A stretch of 64,000 bases of DNA from Paenibacillus sp. 37 (GCF_008386395.1 NZ_CP043761.1:4836001-4900000), one strand, 5' to 3'. Shown: positions 26,903 through 39,456, numbered from the stretch's first letter. Program-made: numbers and translations. The notes: a model not told the origin generated them from the letters alone.

Positions 26903-29900
26903 TTATTTTATAAAGGCAGGCATTGCTTCAGAAGAGAAGTTGATCGTTTGCAGCATGATCAGCAGCGCACGAATCGTATCCAATGAAGTCATACATACAA
27001 TGCCGTTTTCTACCGCTTCACGACGGATACGGAATCCATCACGTTGCGGTGTTTTGCCTTTGGTGAGTGTGTTGAAGACAAAGTTTGCTTCGCCGCTACG
27101 GATCATATCCAGAATGTTCGGCGAACCTTCACTTAATTTGTTCACAGTCGTTACCGGAATGTTCGCTGCTTCAAGCGCAGCTGCTGTTCCGCCGGTAGCC
27201 ATGATTTTGTAACCCAGTCTGTAGAAACCTTCGAGCAAAGGAACTGCTTCGTCCTTGTCTTTGTCTGCTACAGTCACAACAATGGCTCCGGTTGCCGGAA
27301 TTTTCATTCCTGCGCCGATCAGACCTTTGAACAATGCTTTAGCGTAATTCGGGTCACGGCCCATAACCTCACCTGTAGACTTCATCTCAGGTCCGAGGGT
27401 TGGCTCTACACGACGCAGCTTCGCGAAGGAGAAGACCGGAACTTTAACAGATACATGATCCGATTCAGGCCACAGCCCGTCAACATAACCAAGATCTTTT
27501 AATTTCACACCCAGAATGGCTTGAGTTGCCAAGTTTGCCATCGGAATGTTGGTTACTTTGCTCAGGAATGGTACGGTACGGGATGAACGCGGGTTCACCT
27601 CGATAATGTACACTTGGCCATCATGGATAACAAACTGGATGTTGACCAAACCTACCGTTTTCAGTTCTTTCGCAATTTTGATTGTAATCTCTACAATTTT
27701 CTCTTTCAAATCCTGGGACAGGTGTTGAGGAGGATATACCGCGATGGAGTCACCCGAGTGGACCCCTGCACGCTCGATATGTTCCATGATTCCCGGGATC
27801 AATACCGTTTCACCATCACAGATGGCGTCAACCTCAACTTCTTTACCCATCATGTAACGGTCGATCAGGACCGGATGCTCCGGATTGATTTTAACTGCCT
27901 GTTCCATGTATGTCAGCAATTCAGCATCGGAGTATACAATCTCCATCGCACGACCGCCGAGTACATAGGAAGGACGAACCAGTACCGGGTAGCCCAGACT
28001 TTGAGCCGTTTCTACCGCATCATCAACGGAAATGACCGTTTTGCCTTTTGGCTGTGCAATCTCCAGACGGGAGAGCAGACGTTCGAATTTCTTGCGATCC
28101 TCCGCCTCATCGATGCTTTCCAGATCCGTTCCGAGAATGGTTACACCTGCATTACGCAGTGGCGCTGCCAGGTTGATGGCCGTTTGACCACCGAACTGTA
28201 CGATAACCCCTACTGGTTTCTCCTGTTCAATCACGTTCATGACATCTTCGAAGAAGAGCGGTTCAAAGTACAGGCGATCCGATGTATTAAAGTCCGTAGA
28301 CACCGTCTCCGGGTTATTGTTGATAATAACTGCTTCATAGCCTGCTTTTTGCAATGCCCATACTGCGTGTACAGTAGAGTAGTCAAACTCAATCCCTTGA
28401 CCGATCCGGATTGGTCCTGAACCCAGAACCACAACTTTTTTCTTGTCTGAAGGGATAACTTCATTTTCTGTCTCGTAAGTCGAGTAGTAATATGGCGTTG
28501 TTGCTTCGAACTCAGCTGCACATGTATCTACCATTTTGTACACCGGGCGCAGGTTCTCTGCTTCCCGACGAGTTCTAACTTCCGCTTCAGTTGTTAATGT
28601 GCCTCCTGGTTGACCTTGCGCACGCAGTTCAGCAATGGCACGGTCTGTGAATCCAAGGCGTTTCGCTTGATACAGAATATCGGAAGACAATTCGGATTCT
28701 TCGCGAATGCGATCTTCGAATGCGATCAGACCTTCGATTTTGTCCAGGAACCACCAGTCAATCTTGGTCAAATCCTGTAGTTGTTGCAACGTATAACCTC
28801 TGCGGAATGCTTCGGCAATCAGGAAGATACGCTCATCATCCGCTTTGATCAGACGCTCGTTCAGCGTAGCTTCATCCAACGTTTCGGCATCCTTCAGGTA
28901 GAGGCGGTGTACGCCAATCTCCAGGGAACGCACTGCTTTGTGAATCGACTCTTCAAATGTCCGGCCAATAGCCATCACTTCGCCTGTTGCTTTCATCTGA
29001 GTTCCCAGTTTACGGTTCGCCGAGATGAACTTGTCGAACGGCCAGCGTGGGATTTTGCTCACAATATAATCCAGTGTAGGCTCGAAGCAAGCATACGTTT
29101 GGCCTGTTACCGGGTTCACGATTTCGTCCAGTGTGTAACCCATGGCAATTTTGGCAGCCATTTTCGCAATCGGATAACCCGTTGCTTTGGAAGCCAGAGC
29201 CGATGAACGGCTTACCCGTGGGTTAACTTCGATAACATAGTATTGGAAGCTGTGTGGGTCCAGTGCGAACTGTACGTTACATCCACCCTCGATGTTCAGG
29301 GCACGGATGATTTTCAGTGAAGCTGAACGCAGCATTTGATATTCACGGTCCGACAAAGTTTGGCTTGGTGCTACAACGATACTGTCGCCTGTATGAACAC
29401 CTACCGGGTCAAAGTTTTCCATGTTGCAGACAACGATACAGTTATCGTTTTTGTCCCGCATAACTTCATACTCGACTTCTTTCATGCCTGCAATGCTCTT
29501 CTCGACCAGACATTGCCCAATCGGGCTATAACGAATTCCCGCTGCCACAGTTTCGCGCAGCTCTTCTTCGTTCGCACAGATTCCGCCACCTGTTCCGCCC
29601 AGTGTATAGGCTGGACGCACGATGATTGGATAACCAATCTCATTTGCAAATTCAAGTGATTCTTCAAGTGTCGTTACAATCACACTCTCAGGTACAGGCT
29701 GTTCAAGTTCACGCATCAGGTCACGGAACAGATCACGATCTTCCGCTTTCTCGATGGATGTCAGCTGCGTTCCGAGCAATTTTACATTTTCACGTTCCAA
29801 CACGCCTGCACGTGCCAGTTCCACAGCCATGTTCAGACCTGTCTGACCACCCAGTGTTGGCAACAAGCCGTCTGGACGCTCCTGACGAATGATTTGGGTT

Positions 29901-30121
29901 ACAAAATCCAGTGTGATTGGCTCAATGTAGACTTTGTCAGCCATGTTGGTATCCGTCATAATGGTCGCCGGGTTGCTGTTGATAAGTACAACTTCCACGC
30001 CTTCTTCTTTCAGAGCCTGGCAAGCTTGTGTACCGGCATAGTCGAACTCGGCCGCTTGACCGATGACGATTGGACCGGAACCAATCACCAGGATTTTTTT
30101 GAGATCTTTGTTAATCGGCAT
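26903..30121 (-). CDS. carB: Carbamoyl-phosphate synthase, large subunit
   Basis: Makes carbamoyl phosphate from bicarbonate, ammonia and two ATP. 1,072 residues with two homologous ATP-grasp halves ([20 protein letters not shown] loop in the first, [12 protein letters not shown] in the second) and a C-terminal MGS-like allosteric domain ([20 protein letters not shown]). ATG at 30121, overlapping carA by none and 2 bases after it. With carA it forms the heterodimer whose ammonia tunnel joins the subunits. The B. subtilis order has pyrK and pyrD after carB, which are absent here. Confidence 0.98.
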   Translation of the reverse strand: MPINKDLKKILVIGSGPIVIGQAAEFDYAGTQACQALKEEGVEVVLINSNPATIMTDTNMADKVYIEPITLDFVTQIIRQERPDGLLPTLGGQTGLNMAVELARAGVLERENVKLLGTQLTSIEKAEDRDLFRDLMRELEQPVPESVIVTTLEESLEFANEIGYPIIVRPAYTLGGTGGGICANEEELRETVAAGIRYSPIGQCLVEKSIAGMKEVEYEVMRDKNDNCIVVCNMENFDPVGVHTGDSIVVAPSQTLSDREYQMLRSASLKIIRALNIEGGCNVQFALDPHSFQYYVIEVNPRVSRSSALASKATGYPIAKMAAKIAMGYTLDEIVNPVTGQTYACFEPTLDYIVSKIPRWPFDKFISANRKLGTQMKATGEVMAIGRTFEESIHKAVRSLEIGVHRLYLKDAETLDEATLNERLIKADDERIFLIAEAFRRGYTLQQLQDLTKIDWWFLDKIEGLIAFEDRIREESELSSDILYQAKRLGFTDRAIAELRAQGQPGGTLTTEAEVRTRREAENLRPVYKMVDTCAAEFEATTPYYYSTYETENEVIPSDKKKVVVLGSGPIRIGQGIEFDYSTVHAVWALQKAGYEAVIINNNPETVSTDFNTSDRLYFEPLFFEDVMNVIEQEKPVGVIVQFGGQTAINLAAPLRNAGVTILGTDLESIDEAEDRKKFERLLSRLEIAQPKGKTVISVDDAVETAQSLGYPVLVRPSYVLGGRAMEIVYSDAELLTYMEQAVKINPEHPVLIDRYMMGKEVEVDAICDGETVLIPGIMEHIERAGVHSGDSIAVYPPQHLSQDLKEKIVEITIKIAKELKTVGLVNIQFVIHDGQVYIIEVNPRSSRTVPFLSKVTNIPMANLATQAILGVKLKDLGYVDGLWPESDHVSVKVPVFSFAKLRRVEPTLGPEMKSTGEVMGRDPNYAKALFKGLIGAGMKIPATGAIVVTVADKDKDEAVPLLEGFYRLGYKIMATGGTAAALEAANIPVTTVNKLSEGSPNILDMIRSGEANFVFNTLTKGKTPQRDGFRIRREAVENGIVCMTSLDTIRALLIMLQTINFSSEAMPAFIK

Positions 30122-30122
30122 G

Positions 30123-31265
30123 TTATTGTGCTCCTTTCACTGCGGCTGCCAATACGGCTTGACGCGGCTTTTGCGGGTTAGTGATCTTGTGCTCGCGAAT
30201 CATCTCGATGAAGCGGTCGAACAGATAGCTGTTGTCGTAAGGACCCGGGGCTGCTTCAGGGTGATATTGAACCGAGAATGCCGGGAATGATTTATGTTTC
30301 AGACCTTCAATGGTCTTATCGTTATTGTTGATATGTGTAACTTCCAGATCTGTGTTCTTCACAGACTCTTCGTTTACGGTAAATCCGTGATTCTGGGATG
30401 TGATGAAGCAACGTCCGCTCTCCAGTTCTTTCACCGGGTGGTTTCCTCCGCGATGTCCAAACTTAAGTTTTTCGGTGTCTGCTCCTGCCGCAAGTGCGAA
30501 CAACTGGTGACCCAGGCAGATACCGAAGATCGGGTATTCGCCAAGCAGTTCACTGATCATCTTAACTGCATGAGGTACGTCTTTCGGGTCCCCAGGGCCG
30601 TTGGACAGTTGAATGCCGTCCGGGTTCAAGCGACGAATCTCGTCTGCTGTTACATCGTGTGGAACAACAACAACGTCACAGTTACGTTTGCTGAGTTCGC
30701 GCAAGATTCCTGTTTTAGCACCATAATCCACGAGCACAATACGCTCAGCCGTTCCCGGGCTGTTGTAGACATGCTCTGTAGAAGTCATTGGCACCTGGTT
30801 ACGCAGCTCTGCAATGGTAGTGTCTCCCATCATCTCCAGCAGTTCTTCCACAGGCTTCGATCCTGTTGTGAGAATTCCCTTCATTGTGCCGTGGTGACGA
30901 ATCCGGCGAGTCAACATGCGTGTATCAATTTCGCTGATTCCTACGATACCGTATTCCTTAAGCAGATTGTCTACGCTATATTCCGCACGCCAGTTGCTTG
31001 GCGTTGGCTCATGACGACGTACAACGAAACCGTGCACGTATGGACGAATCGACTCAAAGTCATCACGCGTAATGCCGTAGTTTCCGATCAGCGGATACGT
31101 CATGGTTACGATTTGACCGCAATAGGAAGGATCCGAAAGCACCTCTTGATAGCCTGTAATTCCCGTATTAAAAACGACCTCACCTGTCGTTTCACCTTCA
31201 GCACCAAATGCTTTCCCGGTGAACAGTGTGCCGTCTTCCAACAATAATCTTGCCTGTGCCTGCAT
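30123..31265 (-). CDS. carA: Carbamoyl-phosphate synthase, small (glutaminase) subunit
   Basis: Hydrolyses glutamine and passes ammonia to CarB. 380 residues; N-terminal CPSase domain and a class I glutamine amidotransferase domain with the catalytic Cys in FGICLGHQL and the His/Glu pair in [15 protein letters not shown] at 31265 with GAGGAGTGAAATGGG before it. Precedes carB with a 1-base gap. A 179-bp dispersed repeat lies between this gene and pyrC, the only large gap in the operon. Confidence 0.98.
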   Translation of the reverse strand: MQAQARLLLEDGTLFTGKAFGAEGETTGEVVFNTGITGYQEVLSDPSYCGQIVTMTYPLIGNYGITRDDFESIRPYVHGFVVRRHEPTPSNWRAEYSVDNLLKEYGIVGISEIDTRMLTRRIRHHGTMKGILTTGSKPVEELLEMMGDTTIAELRNQVPMTSTEHVYNSPGTAERIVLVDYGAKTGILRELSKRNCDVVVVPHDVTADEIRRLNPDGIQLSNGPGDPKDVPHAVKMISELLGEYPIFGICLGHQLFALAAGADTEKLKFGHRGGNHPVKELESGRCFITSQNHGFTVNEESVKNTDLEVTHINNNDKTIEGLKHKSFPAFSVQYHPEAAPGPYDNSYLFDRFIEMIREHKITNPQKPRQAVLAAAVKGAQ

Positions 31266-31309
31266 CCCATTTCACTCCTCTGTGTTTATCAACGTTGAAT
31301 GCATTTGGG

Positions 31310-31488
31310 TTGAACTTTGGGAGCGTTACGATTGTGCGGCTCCGCGTACAGAAAACCCTTTGATCGCTGTTATCCCCGGATTACTTTTTATCATTTTTCA
31401 AATGATGTAATCCGGTGATAAAGGCGAACGCTTTGCTTCTTCGGGTCTTTTCTGTCCGCTCCGCAGTTACGTTGGTGTCCAAGTTCAA
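31310..31488. repeat. Dispersed palindromic repeat, copy D, inside the pyr operon
   Basis: A 179-bp element in the orientation of copy A. It starts TTGAACTTTGG and ends AAGTTCAA. The core halves GATCGCTGTTATCCCCGGAT and ATCCGGTGATAAAGGCGAAC pair as a long hairpin. It lies in the 442-bp gap between pyrC and carA. The remainder of the gap (31489-31707) is AT-rich and low-complexity, with repeated GAGTTAAA units and no gene seen. Confidence 0.8.
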
Positions 31489-31707
31489 AATCATGACATT
31501 CAACTTTGCTTGTTTCGTATGTTAGACTCTCGGCATGATTTGCCTCGAGTTAGTTGAAAAGATGTTACCGGTAAAAAAGTTATAGATAAGTTTTAGATTT
31601 AAAAGATTTGTTGTTTTAAAAAAGTTAAGAATTACTGTTACTGATTTAAAGAGTTAAAGAGTTAAAGATATAGAGTTACTAATTTATCAGTTTACTAAAT
31701 TACCGTT

Positions 31708-33012
31708 TTACTGTTGTACCGTGTTATGCCACACGCTTTTGCCATCCACCCAAGTTTGTACGGCCCAGCCTTTAAGCTTCCAGCCTGTGAATGGTGTGTT
31801 TCTTCCTTTGGTTGCAAACGTTGCAGGATCAACTGCTTTTTCCTCGTTCAGGTCAATCATTGTGATATCGGCTGGTGCTCCCTCTTCCAGTTTGCCTGTA
31901 TCCAGTCGGAATACACGTGCCGGATCAGCTGTCATACGTTTCACCAGGAAGTCCAAGCTCCACAGTCCTGTTTCCACAAACTTGGTGTACAGCAGTGGGA
32001 AGGCTGTTTCGAATCCTACGATTCCGAAAGGTGCCAGCTCCATGCCTTTGGCTTTTTCTTCTTCACTGTGTGGCGCGTGATCAGTTACGATCATATCCAG
32101 CGTGCCGTCCAGCAAACCTTCGATACAAGCCTGCACATCGCGTGGTGAACGCAGCGGTGGGTTCATTTTCCAGTTGGCGTCCATGCCCGGGATATCTTCA
32201 TCCGACAACACCAGATGGTGCGGACATACCTCAGCAGTTACTTTAATGCCGATGGACTTCGCCAGACGAATCAGACGAACCGATTGTTCTGTACTTACGT
32301 GGCAGACGTGGTAATGAACTCCCGTTGCTTCTGCGAGCAAGATATCACGGCCAACGTGGATGGCTTCGGATTCATTTGGAATCCCTTTGATTCCGTGACG
32401 CTTCGAAAACTCACCTTCCGTCACATATCCACCAACAACCAGTGAGTCATCTTCACAGTGAGCGATCACTGGCATATCCATGCTTGCCGCGAGGCTCATG
32501 GCATCTTTCATCATTTGAGCGTTTTGTACGCCTACACCGTCATCCGTGAATCCAATAGCGCCTGCTTCTTTTAATGCGGCAAAATCGGTAAGTTCACGAC
32601 CCAGTTCATTTTTTGTAATGGCTGCATAAGGCAACACTTTAACCAGATCAGCTTCTTTGGCCTTATCCAGTACAAGCTTCACAACTTCCACTGTATCTGT
32701 TACTGGTCTTGTGTTCGGCATGCAAGCGATTGTTGTAAAACCACCTTGTGCTGCTGAACGGGCACCTGTCTCGATCGTCTCTTTGTGTTCGAATCCAGGT
32801 TCACGCAGATGCACGTGCATATCGATCAATCCCGGAATAACCAGTTTGCCTGATGCGTCTGTCACACTTTGCGCTGACTTTTCGGCATCCAGAACGGTTT
32901 GGTCTTCCAGACCAGCGATCTTTTTAATTTTACCTTCATCTATAATGATGGTTTTCCGTTCAAGTTCCCCTTTTTGGTTCAAGACGTTCGCGTTTTTTAT
33001 AATCTGTAGCAT
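31708..33012 (-). CDS. pyrC: Dihydroorotase
   Basis: Cyclises N-carbamoyl-aspartate to dihydroorotate. 434 residues, zinc amidohydrolase (class I). Metal ligands in DMHVHLREPG, the later His in HVSTEQS region (HYHVCHVSTEQ) and Asp in IVTDHAPHSEEEK. ATG at 33012 preceded by GCGGAGGGCAATT. The 126-bp gap to pyrB has no clear terminator, so transcription probably continues. Firm. Confidence 0.97.
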   Translation of the reverse strand: MLQIIKNANVLNQKGELERKTIIIDEGKIKKIAGLEDQTVLDAEKSAQSVTDASGKLVIPGLIDMHVHLREPGFEHKETIETGARSAAQGGFTTIACMPNTRPVTDTVEVVKLVLDKAKEADLVKVLPYAAITKNELGRELTDFAALKEAGAIGFTDDGVGVQNAQMMKDAMSLAASMDMPVIAHCEDDSLVVGGYVTEGEFSKRHGIKGIPNESEAIHVGRDILLAEATGVHYHVCHVSTEQSVRLIRLAKSIGIKVTAEVCPHHLVLSDEDIPGMDANWKMNPPLRSPRDVQACIEGLLDGTLDMIVTDHAPHSEEEKAKGMELAPFGIVGFETAFPLLYTKFVETGLWSLDFLVKRMTADPARVFRLDTGKLEEGAPADITMIDLNEEKAVDPATFATKGRNTPFTGWKLKGWAVQTWVDGKSVWHNTVQQ

Positions 33013-33138
33013 AATTGCCCTCCGCTTCGGTTCTGTCCGGCTTACCAGGCAAACCGGATGATTTTCTTTATCGTGTACTCTCTTATTGCTCTATAAGAAC
33101 TACCGTACCGTCAGCCTATGACCCACAGCCAGACCCTG

Positions 33139-34049
33139 TTACAGTTTCATCGCACGTTCCATAACCGCCATGCGGATTGGAACGCCGTTTGCCATCTGTG
33201 GGAAGATCCGCGATGCTTCACTCTCCACAACCGCGTCATCTACCTCGACATTGCGATTCACAGGAGCAGGGTGCATGATAATGGTGCTTGGTTTTAGGCG
33301 TGATGCCCGTTCTTCCGTCAATCCGTAGTGTTCGCGATAATCCTCAGCTGAAGTAATTAAGCCATGTTGATGACGTTCCAGTTGAACACGGAGCATCATG
33401 ACCACATCTGCATCAAGCGCTTCTTCAAGACCGACATAAGGAGCATGCTCTGCGAGTTCCGGTGCCTGCATCGTTTGCGGAGCACAGAAGCGTACATCTG
33501 CACCAAACTTTTGCAGTGCCCACAGATTGGAACGAGCTACACGGCTATGCAGAATGTCACCAATGATGGAAACACGCAAGCCTTTCAGTTCGCCAAATGC
33601 TTTCCTCATCGTGTAGAGATCCAGCAACGCCTGTGTGGGATGCTCATTGTTGCCGTCTCCGGCGTTCACGAGTGGTACATTCACTTTCTGAGCCAGTTGT
33701 TGCAGAACGCCTGCCGGTTTCAACCGGATCACGCCTGCATCAATGCCCATCGACTCAAGTGTTCGTACCGTATCGTAGATGGACTCTCCTTTTTCCACAC
33801 TGGATGCGGCTGCCGTAAAGTTCAGCACTTGTGCACCCAGGCGTTTCTCTGCCATTTCGAAGGAGAAGCGGGTACGTGTGCTGTTCTCGAAGAACATGTT
33901 CGCAACAAAGCGTGATTCCAGTACAGGAGCCAGTTTCTCTTTCTGCGCTTCCCAGTGAGCCGCTCTGTTCAGAATGGACTCGATTTCTCCTCGACTAAGT
34001 TCCTTCAGTCCAAGCAAGCTTCGGTCTCTCAATGCTGTCTGTGTAATCA

Positions 34050-34050
<1 letters not shown>
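33139..34050 (-). CDS. pyrB: Aspartate carbamoyltransferase, catalytic subunit
   Basis: Joins carbamoyl phosphate and aspartate. 303 residues with carbamoyl-phosphate motif ENSTRTRFSFEMAEKRLGA and HPTQALLDLYTMR. No pyrI regulatory subunit is nearby, as usual in Bacillales. ATG at 34050 overlaps the pyrR stop by one base. Second gene of the operon. Confidence 0.98.
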
Positions 34051-34826
<776 letters not shown>

Positions 34827-35240
34827 TGCTATTCATGTCGTTCATATTGCAGGACCTCACAGGGTTCTATAATCAATATGTCCGTTTGTCTTCATGAATT
34901 ATGACAGAAAGACAACCCCCTGTCAACACCTCACCATCGCAGGTGAAAACCCTCTGCTACGTTCTACTTAGAATCAGCAGTTAGGCTGAAAAACATCCAT
35001 GCACAATACATCTCATTGGTTATTCATAATTATACAACATTTCTGCATATTTATCCATAGGCAAATGAGAAATTTGAAATAACCAAAATAAACCTCTGAC
35101 TATACTTAAGTAGAGACAAAACACTTCTTTTGAGAACAAACGGTGAGTTTCGTTTTACGCGATATATGAAGGCTCTGAATTAGTACCAAGTGAAATGGGT
35201 ACAGTTTATAAACATGAACCCATTCATAGATGCTGCAATA

Positions 35241-35294
35241 ATGCCGATATACATAAGATTCACAATTATGCCGATATACATAAGATTCACAATT
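35241..35294. repeat. 27-bp direct tandem duplication
   Basis: Two perfect tandem copies of a 27-bp AT-rich unit that begins ATGCCGATATACATAAGATT (35241-35267 and 35268-35294), with a partial third start. It lies 55 bases upstream of the YhgE-like gene. The rest of 34890-35348 is AT-rich with no gene seen. It may be a recent slippage event or paired sites for a regulator. Confidence 0.7.
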
Positions 35295-35348
35295 ATGCGA
35301 CATAGAAATAAGATACGCCCTACATTTATGTACATTTAGGAGGAAGTC

Positions 35349-38024
35349 ATGCGTCACATTTGGCACGTTTACAAAACAGACTGGTTACATATTCTGAAGG
35401 TTCCCACAGGTATATTTCTAATTGTGGCTATTATTCTACTCCCCGGGGTGTATGACTGGGTCAATGTGAAGTCCGTATGGGACCCGTACAGTAATACCCA
35501 GGGGATCAAAATTGCTGTGACAAGCGAGGACGCGGGTGCGACTGTTGAAGGAACCAATATTAATATCGGAAACGAACTGGTATCCAGCCTCAAAAACAAC
35601 GAAAAGCTGGGCTGGACTTTTGTAGATCGAGCTGAGGCTAGTCGGGGAGTACAAACAGGAGAATATTATGCCAGTCTGCTCATTCCCGGAGACTTTTCGT
35701 CCAAAATTACAGGTATCATTGACGGAAAGCTGGAACGCCCAGAGGTAATCTATACCGTTAATGAAAAGGTGAATGCCATTGCTCCTAAAATCACTGGCTC
35801 TGGTGTATCTGCCATAACAACACAAATCAATGAAAATTTCACTGAAGCCGTCAGTGAGGCCGTTCTAACCAAGTTGAATGAAGCCGGGGTTGAGATTAAT
35901 TCCCAGCTTCCAACATTACGCAAAATGGAGAATGGCATTTTTACACTGGAGAGAAATCTTCCGGCTATTCAAGCTGCAGGTCAAAAGGTTCTGGAAGTAG
36001 AAAAAGCCATGCCCGAGATTGTAAAAGATGCTCAAAAGATCGTTGAAATCGAGAAAAAACTGCCTGAAATCAATGAAGCAGCACAGTATGTGCTCAAGGT
36101 GCAAGAGTATTGGCCACAAATTAATGATGCGGCTTCCGAGGTGCTGGCTATTCAAGGGCGGATACCGGATATACAAAAAGCGGTAGAACGCATTCGAGAA
36201 GTGGATGAAAACTTTGGTCAGGTATCAGCTGTCATCCAAACGGCGCTGGATAAAACCAACAAAGCTCTGTCTATCGTAACGGCCGCAGAACAAGATCTGG
36301 ACAAAGTATCACAAATCGCTGGCAACGGGATTGAGCTTGCAGAGGGATTAAATCAGTTCGTGGATTCCAGTGAAGAAGCGTTTCAGACAATTAGCCCGGC
36401 GATCCACCAAAATCTGCTGCTGGTGCAGCAGATTACTAACGCTGCAGGAGACGTATTTACACAATTGCAAAATTCGGATCTTAATAACCTGCCTACAGCA
36501 GAAGATCTCGACCGGATTGCTTCACGTTTAGGGATTGCGGTAAAACTCGTCGACAGTATGGCAGAACTACTGGGCAAAATAGACAACTTGCTTCCAAGCC
36601 ATCCACTTGCCGATAAAATTACACAACTGAACTCCATTTCAGATAAACTTCAGTTGCAAATCCGCTTGGCTGGCATCATCAGTGATGCCATGCGTCGTAA
36701 TACAACTCCACCGACAGACGTCATCGCTCAGTTAAATGCTCTCTCGAAGGACATTAGCAGCGGGATTGGCAATATCTTAAACACCTATGAAAGTGAACTA
36801 TCACCTGCACTTGCAGCTGGTGCGGATAAACTCAGGTCTATCCTCTCCACTTCAGCAGAAACTCTACAAGGAGCAAAGGATCGTATTCCGGATATTGCTG
36901 ACATTCTGGCATCAGCCAAAGAAGGGATTATGTTCGGGCAGACCGAGTTGACAAAAATCCAGAGCGAACTGCCTCAAGTACAATCGAAGATCCATGAGGT
37001 ATCAGAGACACTCGCGAACAAAAGTGAAGGTTTTATCCAAGCTTTGAACACCGTGTCTTCATTAATTCGAAACGATCTGCCCAAGCTGGGAAACAAACTG
37101 AACGAAGCCGCTGATTTTGTTCGTAATGATCTGCCTAATGCCGAGAAACAGATAGGCAAGGCATCCGATTTTGTCCAGAACCAGCTTCCGGAGGTCGAAA
37201 AAGGAGTACATCGTGTTGCCACGCTGGTACGTGATGATCTGCCAGCATTAGAACGTGCCATCAGTAAGGCTGCTGACAAACTTCGGGAAGTCGAAGGTAA
37301 TAACCAATTTGCCGAACTTGCCAAACTTTTGCGTGGCGATATCGAAGAAGAAAGTGCTTTCCTTGCAAGTCCGGTGCAAATTAAGGAACAACAGCTTTAC
37401 CCAATTCCGAATTATGGATCGGCTATGTCACCATTTTATGGCGTGCTGTCCTTGTGGGTTGGCTCAACACTGCTGATATCTCTGCTTCGTGCCGAAGCCG
37501 AAAATCCAGAGGGCAAGTTCCGGGGATATGAGTTGTATCTTGGACGTCTTGCTACTTTTCTGACCATTGGGTTACTTCAGGCGTTATGCGTCACCCTGGG
37601 AGATATCTTAATCCTGGGTACCTATGTTGCAGATAAACTGTGGTTTGTCCTGTTTGCCATGCTGGTGAGTGCCGTATTTGTCACCATCACGTACACCCTG
37701 CTGTCCGTTTTTGGGAATATCGGAAAAGGGATCGCCATTATCTTCATGGTGTTCCAGTTCTCCAGCTCCGGCGGTACGTTCCCAATCAGCATGACATCAC
37801 CCTTTTTCCAGGCATTGAATCCGTTCATGCCCTTCACGTATGCAATCAGTCTGCTGCGTGAGTCGGTAGGCGGCATATTGTGGTCTACTGCCATCAAGGA
37901 TATTCTGTGGTTGTGTATGTTCATCGCGCTGAGTCTCATTGTTGCTCTCACTTTGAAACGTCCACTCAGCAGTCTCACCAAACGTTCAGCCGAGAATGCC
38001 AAGAAGACCAAAATTATTGCTTAA
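35349..38024 (+). CDS. YhgE/Pip-like membrane protein with long coiled-coil ectodomain
   Basis: An 891-residue protein with a single N-terminal membrane helix (GIFLIVAIILLPGVYDWVN, about residues 21-38), a very long extracellular region, and 5-6 helices at the C-terminus (about residues 695-865). This is the YhgE/Pip (phage-infection protein) plan, related to ABC-2 permeases and to the type VII secretion component EsaA. The ectodomain has two blocks of approximately 18-residue repeats with a leading LPxI (five repeats, residues about 204-288; four repeats, about 574-650). TTTAGGAGGAAGTC precedes the ATG. Monocistronic with a strong terminator. Function unknown. Confidence 0.85.
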   Translation: MRHIWHVYKTDWLHILKVPTGIFLIVAIILLPGVYDWVNVKSVWDPYSNTQGIKIAVTSEDAGATVEGTNINIGNELVSSLKNNEKLGWTFVDRAEASRGVQTGEYYASLLIPGDFSSKITGIIDGKLERPEVIYTVNEKVNAIAPKITGSGVSAITTQINENFTEAVSEAVLTKLNEAGVEINSQLPTLRKMENGIFTLERNLPAIQAAGQKVLEVEKAMPEIVKDAQKIVEIEKKLPEINEAAQYVLKVQEYWPQINDAASEVLAIQGRIPDIQKAVERIREVDENFGQVSAVIQTALDKTNKALSIVTAAEQDLDKVSQIAGNGIELAEGLNQFVDSSEEAFQTISPAIHQNLLLVQQITNAAGDVFTQLQNSDLNNLPTAEDLDRIASRLGIAVKLVDSMAELLGKIDNLLPSHPLADKITQLNSISDKLQLQIRLAGIISDAMRRNTTPPTDVIAQLNALSKDISSGIGNILNTYESELSPALAAGADKLRSILSTSAETLQGAKDRIPDIADILASAKEGIMFGQTELTKIQSELPQVQSKIHEVSETLANKSEGFIQALNTVSSLIRNDLPKLGNKLNEAADFVRNDLPNAEKQIGKASDFVQNQLPEVEKGVHRVATLVRDDLPALERAISKAADKLREVEGNNQFAELAKLLRGDIEEESAFLASPVQIKEQQLYPIPNYGSAMSPFYGVLSLWVGSTLLISLLRAEAENPEGKFRGYELYLGRLATFLTIGLLQALCVTLGDILILGTYVADKLWFVLFAMLVSAVFVTITYTLLSVFGNIGKGIAIIFMVFQFSSSGGTFPISMTSPFFQALNPFMPFTYAISLLRESVGGILWSTAIKDILWLCMFIALSLIVALTLKRPLSSLTKRSAENAKKTKIIA

Positions 38025-38041
38025 CTCATTTGCTCAACACG

Positions 38042-38090
38042 AAATAAGATAAGGCCATTGGACTTTCCATCCCATGGCCTTATCTTATTT
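38042..38090. terminator. Bidirectional terminator between convergent genes
   Basis: A 17-bp stem (AAATAAGATAAGGCCAT with ATGGCCTTATCTTATTT) lies between the YhgE-like gene and the minus-strand GT-C-like gene. Confidence 0.85.
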
Positions 38091-38120
38091 CATTTCATTA
38101 TATGAATCGATACATTTTGA

Positions 38121-39425
38121 TTATTTCACTGAGCGTTCCTGTTCCAACTGATTATAGGATTGTTTGATTGTTGTTAATGTTTCTACATGGCGATAGATGT
38201 TGTTACTTGCCGTAACGATAACACATAACATGATCAAGCCTATAACCACTTTTTTCCCCAATCCCGGACGAAGGCTGATGACAAAACCTCCACCCAACAG
38301 GAAGAACGCAAACAGATAATGTCCCGCATACAGGTACATATCATATTGAAATACAGCCAAACCAAAGCCCACGACTACGTGAAGCAAAAAGGCAAACAGA
38401 ATATATGGCACAAGGGTCCACACTTCTCGTTCACGAATTCCTTTAATGAAGCCCATGAATGCCAGTAGTAAAATAAAGATACCTGTCATCTGCACAACGA
38501 TTGGATTGGAACGGGATAGATCCGTAACAAAGGCTGCCATGCCCGGGTCCAGTAAATGCATCTTCGGTGTCAGCATCGGATTAATGGTTAACATGTTCAA
38601 TGCTTTCCAATGAATAGCAAACTGGAACGGCGTTGCATAGCTGGTTCCACCATTTTGAATGCCCAACAGCCAGTTACTAACCCAGCTGCGGCCTCCAAAG
38701 GCAACATACTGAATACCAGTTAATACGACGATGATCAGAACCGCCAGTGCCATGATGCCGATGTATTTTTTCAGATTCGCCTTATTGCGCCATACATTCA
38801 TATTGAAGAATGTGGCAGCAGCAAACGGTACGATGTTTGTCGAGGTTAGCCCAAAGTTAATCGATGCCAGCAATGCATTAGGTACATAACGTACGTCCTG
38901 ACGCTCACGAGTATACTGCATGTAAACCACAGAAAGAAGGATAACGAACTGAACATACGGATACGAATCCGGGATCAACGCGGTATACATCAGGTAGGAA
39001 CTGAAACCAAACAGTAAGGCAAACAGCAACGGTACGATGGTCGGTTTATCTTCTTTTTGACTCAAGAACAGATACGCCAGCACCACCGAACCCGCATTCA
39101 CCAGTGATTGCAAGATTAGAAAGAACCAGTTGCCTCCCAGCAGTTTCGCTACAGCCGCAAGGGTGACTGCCAGAAAGGAAATCAGCGGATGGATCACGGA
39201 AGAACTGTTGTCCCCATAATACATTGAAGGATCAAAGTTGAATAAATTAATTGGAAACAGCGTTGTATTAAATGGGCTATACGCCCCCAGCATCTCTGCA
39301 TTATTTTCAATGTACAGAACATACGAGCCGTTCATTAAACCATAGAACAAAGCAAATCCTGCAAACAGGTAAAAGGCTGTCCAGTTGGCTCTGCGATTAT
39401 AAAATAAGTAATCTAAAAAGTTCAT
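38121..39425 (-). CDS. Polytopic membrane protein, GT-C-like glycosyltransferase
   Basis: A 434-residue protein with about 10-11 membrane helices and one early extracytoplasmic loop with acidic residues (FNFDPSMYYGDNSSS), as in GT-C glycosyltransferases that use polyprenyl-phosphate sugars as donors. ATG at 39425. It is the last gene of an operon with a UbiA prenyltransferase, a HAD phosphatase and two SMR-like proteins, and could be the enzyme that transfers the lipid-linked sugar to a surface acceptor. No metal-binding motif clearly identifies the family; glycosyl transfer is inferred from topology and neighbours. Confidence 0.65.
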   Translation of the reverse strand: MNFLDYLFYNRRANWTAFYLFAGFALFYGLMNGSYVLYIENNAEMLGAYSPFNTTLFPINLFNFDPSMYYGDNSSSVIHPLISFLAVTLAAVAKLLGGNWFFLILQSLVNAGSVVLAYLFLSQKEDKPTIVPLLFALLFGFSSYLMYTALIPDSYPYVQFVILLSVVYMQYTRERQDVRYVPNALLASINFGLTSTNIVPFAAATFFNMNVWRNKANLKKYIGIMALAVLIIVVLTGIQYVAFGGRSWVSNWLLGIQNGGTSYATPFQFAIHWKALNMLTINPMLTPKMHLLDPGMAAFVTDLSRSNPIVVQMTGIFILLLAFMGFIKGIREREVWTLVPYILFAFLLHVVVGFGLAVFQYDMYLYAGHYLFAFFLLGGGFVISLRPGLGKKVVIGLIMLCVIVTASNNIYRHVETLTTIKQSYNQLEQERSVK

Positions 39426-39456
39426 GCTTTCATTTCACATCCTGATTAATTAAGTT

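Noticed and set aside
27614..28420. 268-residue plus-strand frame opposite carB
   Set aside because: Antisense shadow of carB; composition and lack of ribosome-binding site do not support a gene.
30294..31247. 317-residue plus-strand frame opposite carA
   Set aside because: Antisense to a fully conserved carA; no start signal and no domain.
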